64,000 bases of DNA from Poecilobothrus nobilitatus (lineage: Eukaryota; Arthropoda; Insecta; Diptera; Dolichopodidae). Below the pieces are notes generated by a model. That model saw nothing but the letters and a program-made list of their open reading frames with translations. It had not been told where the DNA came from and ran no database searches. This document shows positions 1 through 12,501 of this stretch, piece after piece. Both the position numbers and the translations under genes were made by a program. Where the stretch lies: contig OX352773.1 in NCBI GenBank assembly GCA_947095535.1, positions 214,478,093 to 214,542,092 of the forward strand, read 5' to 3'. The first letter of the stretch is position 1. Each line of letters starts with the position of its first letter.

Positions 1-132
1 TTGATTTATGTTTAAGTGCAAATTTTAAAGTTTGTCGCTTTCTAAAAAAAAAAAAAACAAAAATACATTTAAAATTTAAATAAAAAATAAAAAAAAATAA
101 AAACGTAAACAAATAAATAAATAAAAAAAAAA
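1..132 (+). promoter_or_regulatory. 5' flank of SLC5-like gene 1
   Basis: A-rich leader directly before the first ATG at 133. The start context is a run of A followed by ATGG, a good animal initiation context. No TATA box or initiator can be assigned with confidence; the promoter probably begins left of the window. Confidence 0.3.
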
Positions 133-3100
133 ATGGATAATGAAATAACAACAACAATGTCTAATGTAATAACAGAAGAAATAATAACAACTGTTAATAA
201 TGATAATAGTGATGATATTGTACAATCAACTATTACAACAGTTTTACCTACAATTTTAGAAACAACAACAAAAGCATTATCATCAATATTAACAACAACA
301 ACAACAACAGCAATTGAAATGAGTACATCATATATGAATATTATGAATATAACTACAAATGAAAATTCTATTACTACAAGTGTTACTACAATTGCTAACG
401 TTTCTTTTGATTATTCAAAATTTTTATTAAATTATATTGATTATGGTGTTATTATATTAATGTTAGTTATTTCAACTGCAATTGGTATTTATTTTGGTTT
501 TATATTAAAACAAGAAAATACAACAGATGAATATTTAATGGGTAGTAAAAATATGAAAACATTACCAATTGCAATATCATTAATTGCTAGTCAATTATCA
601 GCTAATTCAATAATAACAATGCCATCTGAAATATATTCATATGGTTTACATTTTTTATGGTGTATATTGGCAATATTTCCAGTTTTACCAATATATTTAT
701 ATGTTATTGTGCCGGTTTTTTATAATAATAATATAACAAATTGTTATGAAGTGAGTTTTGGTAAAATAAAAAAAAAAAAATATTTTTAATTATGTACAAA
801 AGTCGTGAAATAGTTAAAAACTTACACCAATGTAATTATCATACGTTTTAAATTATGACCCCATAGGTATACTAGTATAATATTATATTAATTAATGTTT
901 TATAATTATTCAAAATGGATAATGAATGACTATATAGTATAGTCATATATTTAATAATCTCTAATAATCTCTCTCTTGTAATTTTAATTGAAAATTGAAA
1001 ATATGATAAATTTTGCTAATCCCTTATTAAAATTTTCTTTTCAAATTCTTATAATCTTATAAGGATTCAAATGTATAGTATTTTAGTCGAGGTAATGTTT
1101 TTTTGAGCATTTTAGATAACTTTACCAAATATTCCATATAATTTATGTTTATTCAAAAGAAAATAATTTTCATCATTTTATGATTTTTAAAACAGGTATT
1201 ACGTTAGTTGCTCTCTTTAGTTATTAAAAGATGATTAAATTATTTTACTTTAGAAATATTTTCTTTTCTTAGTAAATAAACTGGAATCATTTTTTTCCAT
1301 TCTTTTTCATACATGTTTTTTTTTTTTTTATTTATATGTAGTGTTAAGTAAGTATTATGTAGAATCATACTATTAACATATTAATATTTACAAATAAGAA
1401 TCGTTGAAATATGAATAGTAAATGATACTTATAAATTGTATATACAGTAAAACATGTAAAATAATATATAAAACATAGTATAAATGTTAATATACATATT
1501 CTATAAATTCTGTACTCGAAGTAAAAATTGGAAATTTAAAAAAAGTAGAATTTTAGATTTAAAATTTTTTCTTTATTTCCGTTATTTTTATTAATATTTT
1601 TGAAAAATAATTAGAAAAATTTTTTTAAATTAATAACAATTTATTCGAGAATTGTATAGAAAATCCAGAGTTTAAAATAATCTAATCTAATAACCATTTC
1701 CGGTTTAAAACAATATATAAAAATATTACTTCTTGTTTCCACAATTTTCAAAAAATTTTATAGGAAACTAAAGTTTTGATACAAATTAAGACGACACAAA
1801 TTAAACTCAAATAGTGTGTGAGTAATATTAATGTCCCGGAATGACTATCCCTGTTTCAAAATCCCGCATGCCAAAATCGCAGAATTTCAAAATTCCAATT
1901 TCCGGATTTCAAAATCGCGAAATTTAAAGTAAAAATAATTATTATGAAAAAAAGTACAATATGAAAGAATTTGAAATAGTGGCACGTCTCTAAACCGCTG
2001 CTAAACAAATTATTGAAACCCGGATTTTGTAACCAACTCTAAAACCCTTCCTAATTATTTTCTTTACATACATACATATATCAACATGAAAGAACTTAAA
2101 ATATTTAAAGTATTTAAATTACATTTAAAAATTTATTTTTGTTGTAATAAAATATCTAGTTATAAAAAAAGCTATAAAAATCTCTAAAATATCTATAAAA
2201 AAAAATATAAATAAAAATTATTTTATTTTTATTAAGAATAAATTTAAAATAAATCTTTCAGTTAAATACAAAGTATTTTAAAAAAAAAATGTATGATGGC
2301 ATCCGGGATTTACAATTTTGCGAATTTAAATTTCGAATTTTTGATTTCCGGACACTTTTTTAATCCGTGATTGTGTCATTCTGCGATTTTGAAATTCGGA
2401 ATTTTAATATCAATCTTCAAAAAGTTTTTAAATTGACAAACATATTCTAAAATTTGACAAAAAACTAAGTTTTTTTCGTTATTATGTTAGTTTATTTTTA
2501 TTCGCCTTCATGTTCATGTTGAAATTTTCTTTAGTCATAGTACATATTTATCAAAAACGATAAAAAAGAACAGACATATATACATATTTTCAAAAATAGC
2601 GATTAAAAATTAAAATCGATTAAGAAAAACATACATATATGAAAAAACATACATATATCAAAAATAGTATTTTCGAACTATCTAAAAATATCTAATTCAA
2701 AGTTTAAGTAGGTGTAATTTGTCAAACTTCTTCTTCAATCTCTAAATTAAATTTGTTCACTCCTATAACAATCACCTTATATTACGTATGCATGAAGGTA
2801 AAAATATTTATTTGCTTTTTTTTTAATATAACAAAACAAAAATCAAAAAAATCATATTGGACATTTTATAATATTCTTAACCATAATAATTAAAAAGTTA
2901 ATTATTTCACGATTCTACTGTAATTTAAAATTAATCAACTAATTAACTAATAATTTTACATTTTTTTAATCATTGAATATTCAACAGTATTTAGAATTGA
3001 GATTTGATAAAAAAACAAGAACTTTAATAACATTTGCATTTTTATTCAAAATTTATTTAATGATACCGGTTTATATATTTGTACCATCACTGTCATTTGC

Positions 3101-6100
3101 ACAAGGTAAGCTTTTCAATAAAAAAATATAGTGTTTTAGTTTTTTTTTTTTGTTCCATTGTTATTGTTTTCTGTTTTATGATACGTTAATTTCATGTTCA
3201 AGTTCATGTTCAAGTTACTGTTCATTGAATGATCACTAATGTTATTTACAATTATATTATGTATGCATGTAGATATGTACTATTATGTTTTATTGAAAAC
3301 TGATTGTACATATGCAAATATATGTATGTCGAATTATGAATAACTATTGAATTCTATCTAAGATTGTATAACAATAATGTAAGATAATATAATTTTTTAA
3401 ATTTAATTAAATAAGTGGAGATTTAGAGATTGACATGTAAGCTGATCATAGATTAATTTGAATTTTTAAAATTAAATAATCTGATCCTTGGTTATTTATT
3501 AAAGGTAAAAAAAATTTATTTCATTAGCAGTCGAGAATTTTACTGAAAAGTTTTTAAAAACACCTATAGTTATAGAAAATAAAATTTATGTTTTCTTTCT
3601 GTTTATTTCGAAAAGTGAATGCTGGGAAATAGTAATTTTAGTTTTTTAGAACTTATTAAATATATTAATGTTTATAAATCCTTGCCATTATAATACTTTT
3701 TTACTTTTTAGAGGAATTTTCTTATTTTTTTAAATATTAGAAGGATATTGTTGACTTTTAAGCGAATTATCTTCATAACTTTACAAAAAATATTTAACTT
3801 GCGAAAGAATTATTGTTTTGAACTCCTTTTACAATTTTTATGAAACTTTCTAGCAAATATACCACGAGTATGTTTTTAGCACATTTCCAAAAAAAATTTG
3901 AAAAAATGTGCTTATTAGTTTCACTCTGTCCGTCCGTCTGTTTACAAAACTTAAACTTAAAGATAGAGAAAAAAAATTTTAACAATGGGTAGGTCTCATG
4001 AAAAAAATAATTTTGTGGAACAACTTTTTCATTACGGAGCTACAGCTCCTCAAACTTTGAAAAAGCCCTATTTTTAAATGTATATATCTTATATTATGCT
4101 TAAGATTTTTTTAATCGGAAAACGTCATTCGACAGGTATTTTTTTTAGCTTTGTAAAATAATATCAAAATTATACATTTTTTTTAAATTAAGTATTTAAA
4201 TTTACCGTTATGTAAAACCAAATTTTGCATGATTTTTCTACTTTTATAACTTCGGCACGCTTTTAGATAGAGGCTTGAAATTTTGAGGCAAGAAAGAACT
4301 TTGAAAATTAGTATAAGTTTGCTCAGAAAATGTTTTGGGCCACCCCCTGTTTATGAGCTATTAGGGCTCAAAAATTGAAAATTTGCTATTTTTAAACATC
4401 TATACGCATTTTACTCTGAAAAGATATTAAAAGTATAGCTACAGTAATATATTTTAACGTGTGTTAAAGGTTTATTTTAGTTATATAGGATTCCAGAGTT
4501 ACAGCTCTTCAAAATTGCGAAAAAGCCCCATTTTCAGATGTATATATCTCAAGCTCTGCGTAATAGTTTTTGCAATCTAAAACCGCCAGAAAACGGGAAA
4601 TTTTATTATATACATAAAGCAATATCAAAATTATGCAATATTTTGTAATTTACTATTTAAATTTACCGTTATGTGAAAACCATATTTTGCATGAAATTTC
4701 TTTTTTCATAACTCCGGCACACCTTTAGATAGGAACCTGAAATTTTGAAACAAGAAAGAACTTTTAGAATTAGTATAGTATTCTTGTTAGAAATAATATA
4801 GGATTAGAATTAGTATAGGATTCTAGGATTCTTGTTAGCAATATTTTTTTTTCAACCGCTTACTAAAAATATTGTATCAGGTATATTATTGCTAGAAATA
4901 TTTCATATTGCAGACAAGAATCAGTTAATTCATCATTTTGAGAATTTATTATTAATTGATTTAGTCATTATTTCCTTGGGTTAGTTTTTTTTTTAGAAAA
5001 TTAAGACTAAACTATTCATTAAAATACTTAATTAGTGTTAGTAAAATTAAGGGATAAAAAAAATTAAAATTTACTAAAGAAAAAGTAATATTCTATTGGT
5101 TAATCATTTGGTTATTCATTTGGTAAAGGCATGCGAAATTAATCATGTAGACTACAGATGTTAAATATGCTAGGAAAGTCTTAGTGTTAGTTTGTTAACT
5201 CTGATATCAAAGAGTTCAGACATTAATTGGATCTCTTTTAACATACGCCACATAGACTTAAATTTGATAAATTCAGACTAATTAAGGGTTCAAATTTGAT
5301 ATCTAGAAGGCTGTTAGCCATTAAAAAATTCGACCCATGTCAAATTGTTTAGATTTTTCCTACACCTTATTTGCTCGCTATATAATGTGATTGCTGAATA
5401 AATATGATATCAGCCAATAACTGGCGGAGTTCAAGTTAATTAATTACAAATATGATATCAGCCTTACTGGGCGAAGTTCAAGTTAATTAATCAAAATCTA
5501 GCCTCATAGGGTGGGAGATAATAATTTTAATCATAATTAAAATTTACAAATTGTTAATAAAAACTATAACTAATAAATTACCAGTACATTTTGAAAACAA
5601 ACCAGATAACTATCATATTGTAATGGTTTAGACAAATTAAATACATATATAGATTTAGAAATAGATAGAATTAAATTGTAACAAAAGAAAAAATTAGAAT
5701 GTTAATTCATATTTTATTGGTTATAAAAATTTTTTTAATATATATATAAATTTGTTTATATATGTAAAAATTGAATATGAAAATTTTCATTTGTTTTTAT
5801 TATTTTTAAAAAATTATTAAGTAATTACTCTAATTTAAAGTGATTGTTTTTTTTTATTAGAGATATTATAGAATATAGATGTTATAAAAGTAAATAAGTT
5901 ATTTTTAATTATACCTATGTAATTTATAAAATAATTTTCAGTGTCGTAGTGTCATTTTTATTTTTCTGTATGATATAAATAAATAATAAATTATAAATAT
6001 ATGTATATATATATATATATACGTAAATCGGTTCAGATACTGTATTAATGAGAGATGATATAATATTATCAGAATTAGGTTTATTGTTGCATTGACGATT

Positions 6101-9100
6101 TTATTTAATTATTTTAATTTTCTATTTAAATTAATAATTGTTTGACTTGAATAATCAAAAATGTGGTAACGACGAAAACTTATCTCAATTCTTTAATTTT
6201 AAAAGAATTAAACAGTAAAGGCAAAAGCAGAAAAAAATATTAAAGTAAAATTGAAGTAATAAAATTAAAATTCTATATTAAAAATTAAACATTCATTTAA
6301 AGTCACTTATTGTTTGTTTTATTTTTTTATTTAACATTCTTTGTGCGATCATTAAACAAAAATGTTATTAATTTTAACTGACATTCAAATTATTATTAAA
6401 ATTCTATTTTAAACACATTCTAATCAATCAGCATTGAAAAAGAATTGCTTTTAACATTAAAAAAAAAAAACAATTTATATATATATACATATATATATAT
6501 GTATTTATATTTAAATCAAGATTTCACATTTTATACTTTTGTTGCTAAATCAATTCAAACAATCATAGCTCGAGTATTCATTTCATAACAATCGATTAAT
6601 TCTTTCAATTACTTCTTCATATTTTTTTTATTATACCATAAAACCACCTATCAATTCTTATTAATTTTTTTTTTTTTTTCTAATTCAAAACACCTGTAAC
6701 AACCAAACTAATAGTAAACAATATTAATAATTCTCATATAAGTGCTTTTTTGAAAGCAATTTATTTTCTAATTGTTTTTTAATCATCAACAAAAAAAAAT
6801 ATTTTTTTTTTGTTAGTAGAAACTTTAAATTTTTTTTTAACCATAAAATTTTGGTTTTGTTTTACCTATTTTACAATTAACATGCTTTAAATACTTTTTT
6901 CTTTTTTTTTTCTTTGAATTGTTATTCAATTTGCCGTAAGTTAATTCAATACAATCTAATGTACATAGGTATATAATATTATCTGGTATTGTATATTTTT
7001 ATATTTTGTTATACAATAATATAATAAATAACAAATTTAAATATCAAATTAATCCTAAAGATATGCAATTACTTATAAAGAAATTTATTTTCACATTTAT
7101 GCACATATGTATTTATTTAAATATTTTATTAGCATTTTTTAGCAGAATTATTATTTTGTAAGAGTTTTAATTTGAAATTTGAGGAGACTCATATATAGAC
7201 TTATTAACTTGAGGTACGACGCAATTTGAATTTAAATCTTACACAGAGCGCAAGTCTATTTAATTGAACGGAAAATTACCGAAAAATTGATATTTCTTAA
7301 CAGGCCGCCTTCAGTTTATTTTTGAAATACCTTAAAGCATATATATATATATATATATATGCTTTATATTTAATACATATATATATATAGAAAATATTGA
7401 TTATATATCTATATATAGTACATTATTTAACTACATATAAAAAAAAAATTTTAATAAAAAAATACTTATAAATTAAAAATAAAAATTATATGCCAAGGAA
7501 ATAATTAAAATTCAGATCAAAACATTTTAAAATAATTTTTTGGAAGAAGTTTTTTAGACTAAGTTAGAGCACTTATATGTAAAATTAGTAAGGAATAAGT
7601 TGTAGTTAGTCTGTATTTTTTATTATAACAATTCTGTTTTTTTTTTTCGGTTTCAATTATTCTCCATCAATTTAAATTAGGTACTAATTTAATTTTAGCC
7701 TCAACATTCTGGGTAATTGAGTTAAACCAAAAATTGAACTGGTCTAATCATTTTTTGGAATAGCTAAATGTTTAGAGTTCCTGTATCCCTGTAAAACCTT
7801 CTTCTCATCTTTAGATTTATAAATTCTAACTGTTTATAAATTCTTCATCGGGTCTAGAATCGAGTACCATGTACACATTTGGGCAGAAATTCCTCAAACA
7901 ATATTGGGATACCTAGTAAAGGTGCAAAATAGAGCAATTCGTTGCTCAACTGTGGCTCCACTAGATTATCAATTTGTCATTGAAGCGCTCACTATTAACT
8001 CTATTTTTTTGATATTTTATGTACCCATAATAATATACCCATAAGAACCTTTCCTAATAAAAATCTTAGTGCTTCCTCTTAAAAATTTCAACAGAGATAC
8101 AAGGAGGACTGCACAGAACGTCCTATACCCCAAAGAACTCCAGATGATACAGCTCCTCAAATAAAAATTTATTTGTAATACGTACAATGCGAATATGAAA
8201 TAGCTTGTCACCGGAAGTATTCCCTTAAACTTTCGCTTTCCGATTCGCCTTTGCATTTATTTTCGAATACAAATTTTAAAACTCTTTTTTTATTCAATAT
8301 TAAAACTCTGACAAGATTTTTACCATGTGTTTATTAATATTGAAGTATGTTATTTCAAAAAAAAATGCAAACATTTAGCTATTAGAAACTTATAAATAGA
8401 ATATTATTTGTAATCTTAAAATTCAACTAATTATTTTATCTTACCTTTTATATTATTTATTTTTAGTAACCGGTTTGAATCTTCACCTAATAAATACAGT
8501 GTTATGTTCAATTTGTGTCTTTTACACAATGATTGTAAGTAAAAATCAGATTTTATATATTAATATAACAAAGAAAAAAATATTTTTTTTGTTAAATATT
8601 CCTAGGGTGGGATAAAAGCAGTAGTATGGACTGATGTTTTACAAGCTTTAATAATGTTTGGATCAGTTTTAGCTGTTGCTTTTATAGCTATTATAAAATT
8701 AGGATCACTCGAAGTGTTATATGCTAGAGCAAGTGCTGGTGGAAGATTATGGATGACTAAGTAAAAAATAAAAGCAAAAAAAAAACAAACAATCTATAAT
8801 AATATTATAATTTTTGAAAATTTCAGTTTCAGTTGGGATTTAACAGAACGAACAACATTTTGGAATTGTTTTTTTGGTAGTATTATAGGTTGGATGAGTT
8901 ATGTTGGTTTAAATCAAAGTTGTGTACAAAGAATTGTTTCTTTACCATCAATAAATCATGCAAAAAGATCATTAACTATTTTTACATTTGGTTGTTTTAT
9001 AACATTATCCCTTAGTTGTCTGACAGGAGTTGTTATGTATGCATGGTATTTTGAATGTGATCCAGTCAAAGCTGGAGTAAGTTTAAAACATATATCTTTT

Positions 9101-10076
9101 GATTTTAAGCATTCAAAATAAATTTTTAATTATGTATATTATTTTTTAGGTTGTCGAGAAATCTGATAAACTAATGCCATTCTTTGTTCAAGATATAGTA
9201 GGAAAAGTTAGTGGAATGCCAGGATTATTTATTTCAAGTGTTTTTAGTGCTGCTTTAAGGTAAAATATTAAAGAAATTATTAAAATAATAAAAACTTTAA
9301 AATTAATTATAAATTTTTGATTTTTTAGTACAATATCAGCTTGCCTAAATACATTAGCTGGTGTAATATACTTTGATATAATCCGACCACATATAAAGCA
9401 TACAGAAGTTAAAGCAAACTTAATTATGAAACTTATTGTTGTAGTTAATGGTGTTTATTGTGTTCTTGGTGGATTTGTTGTAGAAAAATTCGATTCATTA
9501 CTTCAAATTGTATTTACAATAATTGGTATTACACAAGGTTGTGTTGGTGGTGTTTTTTTAATTGGAATGTTAGTGCCAAAAGTTAATGCAAAGGTATTAC
9601 ATACTATACGAATCAATAACTATTTAATTAAAATCAATAAAATTTAATATAATTTTCATTTTTAGGCCATTTTCATTGCTGCTATTATAAGTTTAGCATC
9701 AGTATTAACATTAGCTGTAGGTTCATCAATTCAAATGAGATCTGGATTATGGAGATATCATCCACTTGATACAAATGTTGATAATTGTGAAGAAGTATTA
9801 AATATAACAACAATTATACCATCTCAAAATTTAGATAAAACTCAATATTCTTTGCATCATAATGATAATTTAGATTTTTCAATATTTAGAATATCTTTTT
9901 ATTGGTATACAATTATTGGTGCATTAATTGTATTAGTAATTTCTTTACCATTATCATTTATATTAAAACCAACCAAAGAAAAAGAATTAGATATTAATTT
10001 ATTTCCACCATTTCTTCATAGATGGATTAGAAATGATAAAGAAGATGAAAAAAGTATTGAAATAACAAAAATGTGA
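133..10076 (+). CDS. SLC5-family sodium/solute symporter, paralog 1 (8 exons, 664 aa)
   Basis: Exons as I read them: 133-750, 2988-3105, 8467-8534, 8606-8760, 8827-9076, 9150-9259, 9329-9593, 9666-10076; all junctions are GT-AG and the total (1995 nt) is in frame to TGA. The protein should be a plasma-membrane Na+-coupled symporter of the monocarboxylate/multivitamin-like SLC5 subgroup (LeuT fold, about 13 membrane helices); the substrate cannot be read from sequence. Seen: first helix near residues 104-124 (STAIGIYFGF), then EYLMGSKNMKTLPIAISL, ASQLSA, YLELRFDKKTR, GGIKAVVWTDVLQA, NQSCVQRIVSLP, and SAALSTISACLNT, the TM8-like segment that in this family carries Ser/Thr ligands of the Na2 site. 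Odd: residues 1-92 are a Thr/Ile/Asn-rich low-complexity extension absent from the other four paralogs. It lacks the RK|S, in-codon AS|Q and YG|D introns found in some sisters. Intron 2 is over 5 kb and holds several mobile-element remains. Confidence 0.9.
1822..2412. mobile_element. MITE-like inverted-repeat element in intron 1 of gene 1
   Basis: The left part (about 1822-1930) and right part (about 2296-2412) are imperfect reverse complements. Shared blocks include tttcaaaatcgcagaat on the left and attctgcgattttgaaat on the right, and tcccgga/tccggga near the outer ends. Both arms are built of short phrases around 'tttcaaaatcgc' and 'aattccgga', more GC-containing than the surrounding intron. 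No protein is encoded between the arms. It is most simply an old non-autonomous inverted-repeat transposon; superfamily unknown. Confidence 0.5.
3790..4800. repeat. Dispersed repeat family A, copy 1, with an internal ~460 bp tandem duplication
   Basis: Contains tccgtccgtctgtttacaaa near 3928. Two diverged units follow about 460 bp apart: 'tacagctc' at about 4041 and 4500, 'taccgttatgt' at about 4204 and 4664, then a 'cggcac..cttttagatag' block and 'gaaagaactttt' in each. Related sequence occurs at 10890-11310, 17795-18370 and 57430-58580. Lies in intron 2 of gene 1. No coding capacity is visible; it is probably a non-autonomous mobile element of undetermined class. Confidence 0.6.
5398..5500. 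repeat. Two-copy ~49 bp direct repeat
   Basis: 'aatatgatatcagcc' followed by an 'agttcaagttaattaat' tail occurs twice in succession (about 5401 and 5450), with 'actggcgg' versus 'actgggcga' between. A third partial phrase ('ctagcctcatagggtgggag') follows. Located in intron 2 of gene 1. Confidence 0.55.
5500..7740. other. A/T-rich intronic DNA of gene 1
   Basis: No exon, RNA gene or recognisable element found. Holds (TA)n microsatellites near 6000-6025, 6475-6500 and 7338-7392, and long A or T runs. Confidence 0.6.
7745..8270 (+). pseudogene. Remnant of a non-LTR retrotransposon reverse transcriptase (C-terminal part)
   Basis: Read on the + strand in shifting frames, 7830-8000 gives fragments such as FIGSRIEYHVHIWAEIPQ and KVQNRAIRCSTVA. 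These match the layout downstream of the reverse-transcriptase catalytic core in Jockey-like elements (typically Y..F/YIRP.LEY...W, then VQNRAIR). Further on, 8085-8240 gives RTAQNVLYPKELQ and NSLSPEVFP, the usual 'LWNSLP.EVFP' ending. Frame breaks and stops show it is dead. It is more GC-rich than its intron. Confidence 0.7.
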
Positions 10077-10144
10077 TAGCTATTATGTACTCGTGTTTTA
10101 TTTTATGTTTTTTTTTTAATTAGTTTTTAAGTAAAAAAAATTGT

Positions 10145-10150
10145 AATAAA
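10145..10150 (+). terminator. Candidate polyadenylation signal of gene 1 (AATAAA)
   Basis: AATAAA 69 bp after the stop codon of gene 1, followed by another ATAAATTCAC context. Positional evidence only, and AATAAA is common in DNA this rich in A. Confidence 0.4.
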
Positions 10151-12501
10151 ATAATTATAAATAAATTCACATTAGTTATAATTCTGAAAACAAAAAAAGA
10201 CATTTGAATTCCACTACAGATCTCTTTTAGAGTAAATGGATATGTTGCAAGTTACTCAGAATTGCTATGAAATGTGAAACTGTTTAAAATCTTAATTTTA
10301 TAATATTGCAAGGAAATACTGCAGGAAATGTATTCGACTCTTGGGAAACTAAAACATCTTTAAAATAACTTAATCTTTTAAAGTCGTTTTTAAAAAAATA
10401 AATATAATTGACTGCGATTTTTCGACAAACATTTGGATTTGTGATTTAAAAGTTCAATGTTTTGATTTTATTCTCCAAGGGAGGTGAAAATTTTAAAAAT
10501 GATAATGATACCGTAACTGTTTTCACAGTATATAATAAGTAGAGAGTAAAGATGGGCTAGAATAAAATACATAGAATAGGGATGAAAACTTTTATTTTTT
10601 TTTAATTTGAGAGGGGCAATCATTCATCGGACCTGTGACAAATTTGAATAATTCTTCAGATTTTGTTAAACTAATCTTTAACGCATAGTTTTAAGAATAT
10701 AATAAATATGTCATTATCTTTTAGACATTGACACGTTTGGGACGAAATAGCTATGAAAAAGTATATATATATTCTTGGTCAGGATTGAATTCGTAGTAAA
10801 TTTAGCTATGTGTTTTAATACAATCCTACATAAATAAAAGTAAAATAATTAATGCATAAAACAGTTAATATTAGAAATTTCATTTGATTTCTTACTTTTA
10901 CAAATAAATTGTACAGGAGTCCAAGTTACAAAATTTTTGATTTTGAACACCTAATATAACTTTTAAACAAGAAAAAGCTCAAAAAAATGTTCGGTGATAA
11001 GTTATGCTAGATCTTAAAATTAAAGCTCCAGCATTATATTTTTGTTTCAATTAATAATTTTTCTTAATAATATAGGGTTAACTTATAATTGACGAAAAGT
11101 GTGATTTGATTTTTCTCAATTTTTTTCGTACCAAAAAAAAAAAAAAAATAAAACAAAAACAAAAACCAATTTCTTATCAAAATTTATTTTTCAATATATG
11201 TATCAACTTTTTACTTTAGGCTTATTATGAAATATTATTTAATTTTGGAAATGTGCTTTTTTGAAAACCCTTGGTTTTTTCATTACTTGTTTTAAAATAG
11301 ACTGTTCTATTCTTCAGTACCTATTCTTTATATATGTATATGTTAAAATGTTAAAAATTTTAGTAACATAATTAATATAATTTAAATTAAATAATAATTA
11401 TATATATAAAAAAAAAACATTTTATTTAAAATCTAAATTATTTTTAACTTTTTTTTTTTTTAAATGCAATTGAATCTAAATAAATTGAATTAATTTAATT
11501 CCAGTTATATCTGTGTTTAAAAAAAAAAAAAACAAATCAAATCAAAATACAATGAAGGGCAAAACACTTTTCAATAATTTCGTATTAAAAAACAAAAAAA
11601 AAAAAGAATAATTATATATAATATAAAGCTACTTTATATAAATTATCTCTTAAATGAATGGAGAATTCCAAAATGTAAAAAAAAAAAATGATAATAATAA
11701 ATAATTATCGATCATATTTTCTTTTCTTTATTTTTTGTTTACATCATTATTAGTTTTTTTTTTTTTTTCTTATCATTTGAATGGTAATTCCCAAATATCA
11801 GTGAATTTCAGTCATTTTGTACCTACATATTGTACTCAGCATGTTTTCTTAACAATTACATATATTATGTATCTGTATCTAGTATCTGTATTAAATAGTA
11901 AACCATGACTATCTAATTTATTAGTTTTATTTACTTTTTTCCTATCATTTGATCTTATCCTAGATTAAATGAAAAAGAAACGAAAAAGAAAAAAGTATAC
12001 ATATAGAACTTGAAATGAATAATTCTCACACTTTTTTGTTGACATTTCTATTAATTTAAATTATATAAACTCACCCAAAAAATCACTGAAAAACTTCAAA
12101 TATGTATATATAGGTACGTATATATTAAAATGCAAATCTAAATAAATATTTTCTTTTTAATTTATTTCTTTTTATTTCATAATTAAATAAGATAAAGAAA
12201 GTATAAAATATAAAAAAAAAAAAAATTGCAAGAAAAAAAAATATTATAATTTTAAAATTGTGTATAGTCTTAAAATGAATGAGTTGAACATTTTCTTTTT
12301 TTTATATTAATTTAGATTATTCTAGCTTAATTTGCATTCAACAAGTTTCATTGTTAACGGGAACATTATAACGGAATTTTTTTTCTATTTTTTTTTTTTC
12401 TAAATTATAATTTAATAATTAAAACAAAACAAAAAAAAAAATTAATAAAAAATTTATAATTATTCTTATTTAAAAATTAATTAATAAAATATTTTAACAA
12501 A
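10151..12501. other. Intergenic region between genes 1 and 2
   Basis: No gene seen. About 10890-11310 is a copy of dispersed repeat family A: it shares 'aatatagggttaacttataattgacgaaa' (split over 11068-11097) with 18255-18285 and 57945-57975, and 'ttatgaaatatt' followed by 'aaatgtgctttttt' with the 58.5 kb copy. The last ~1 kb before the gene 2 ATG is A/T tracts; the promoter should be here but no element can be named. Confidence 0.5.

Noticed and set aside
8017..8256. 79-codon open frame on the - strand in gene 1 intron 2
   Set aside because: Antisense to the reverse-transcriptase remnant that is recognisable on the + strand.
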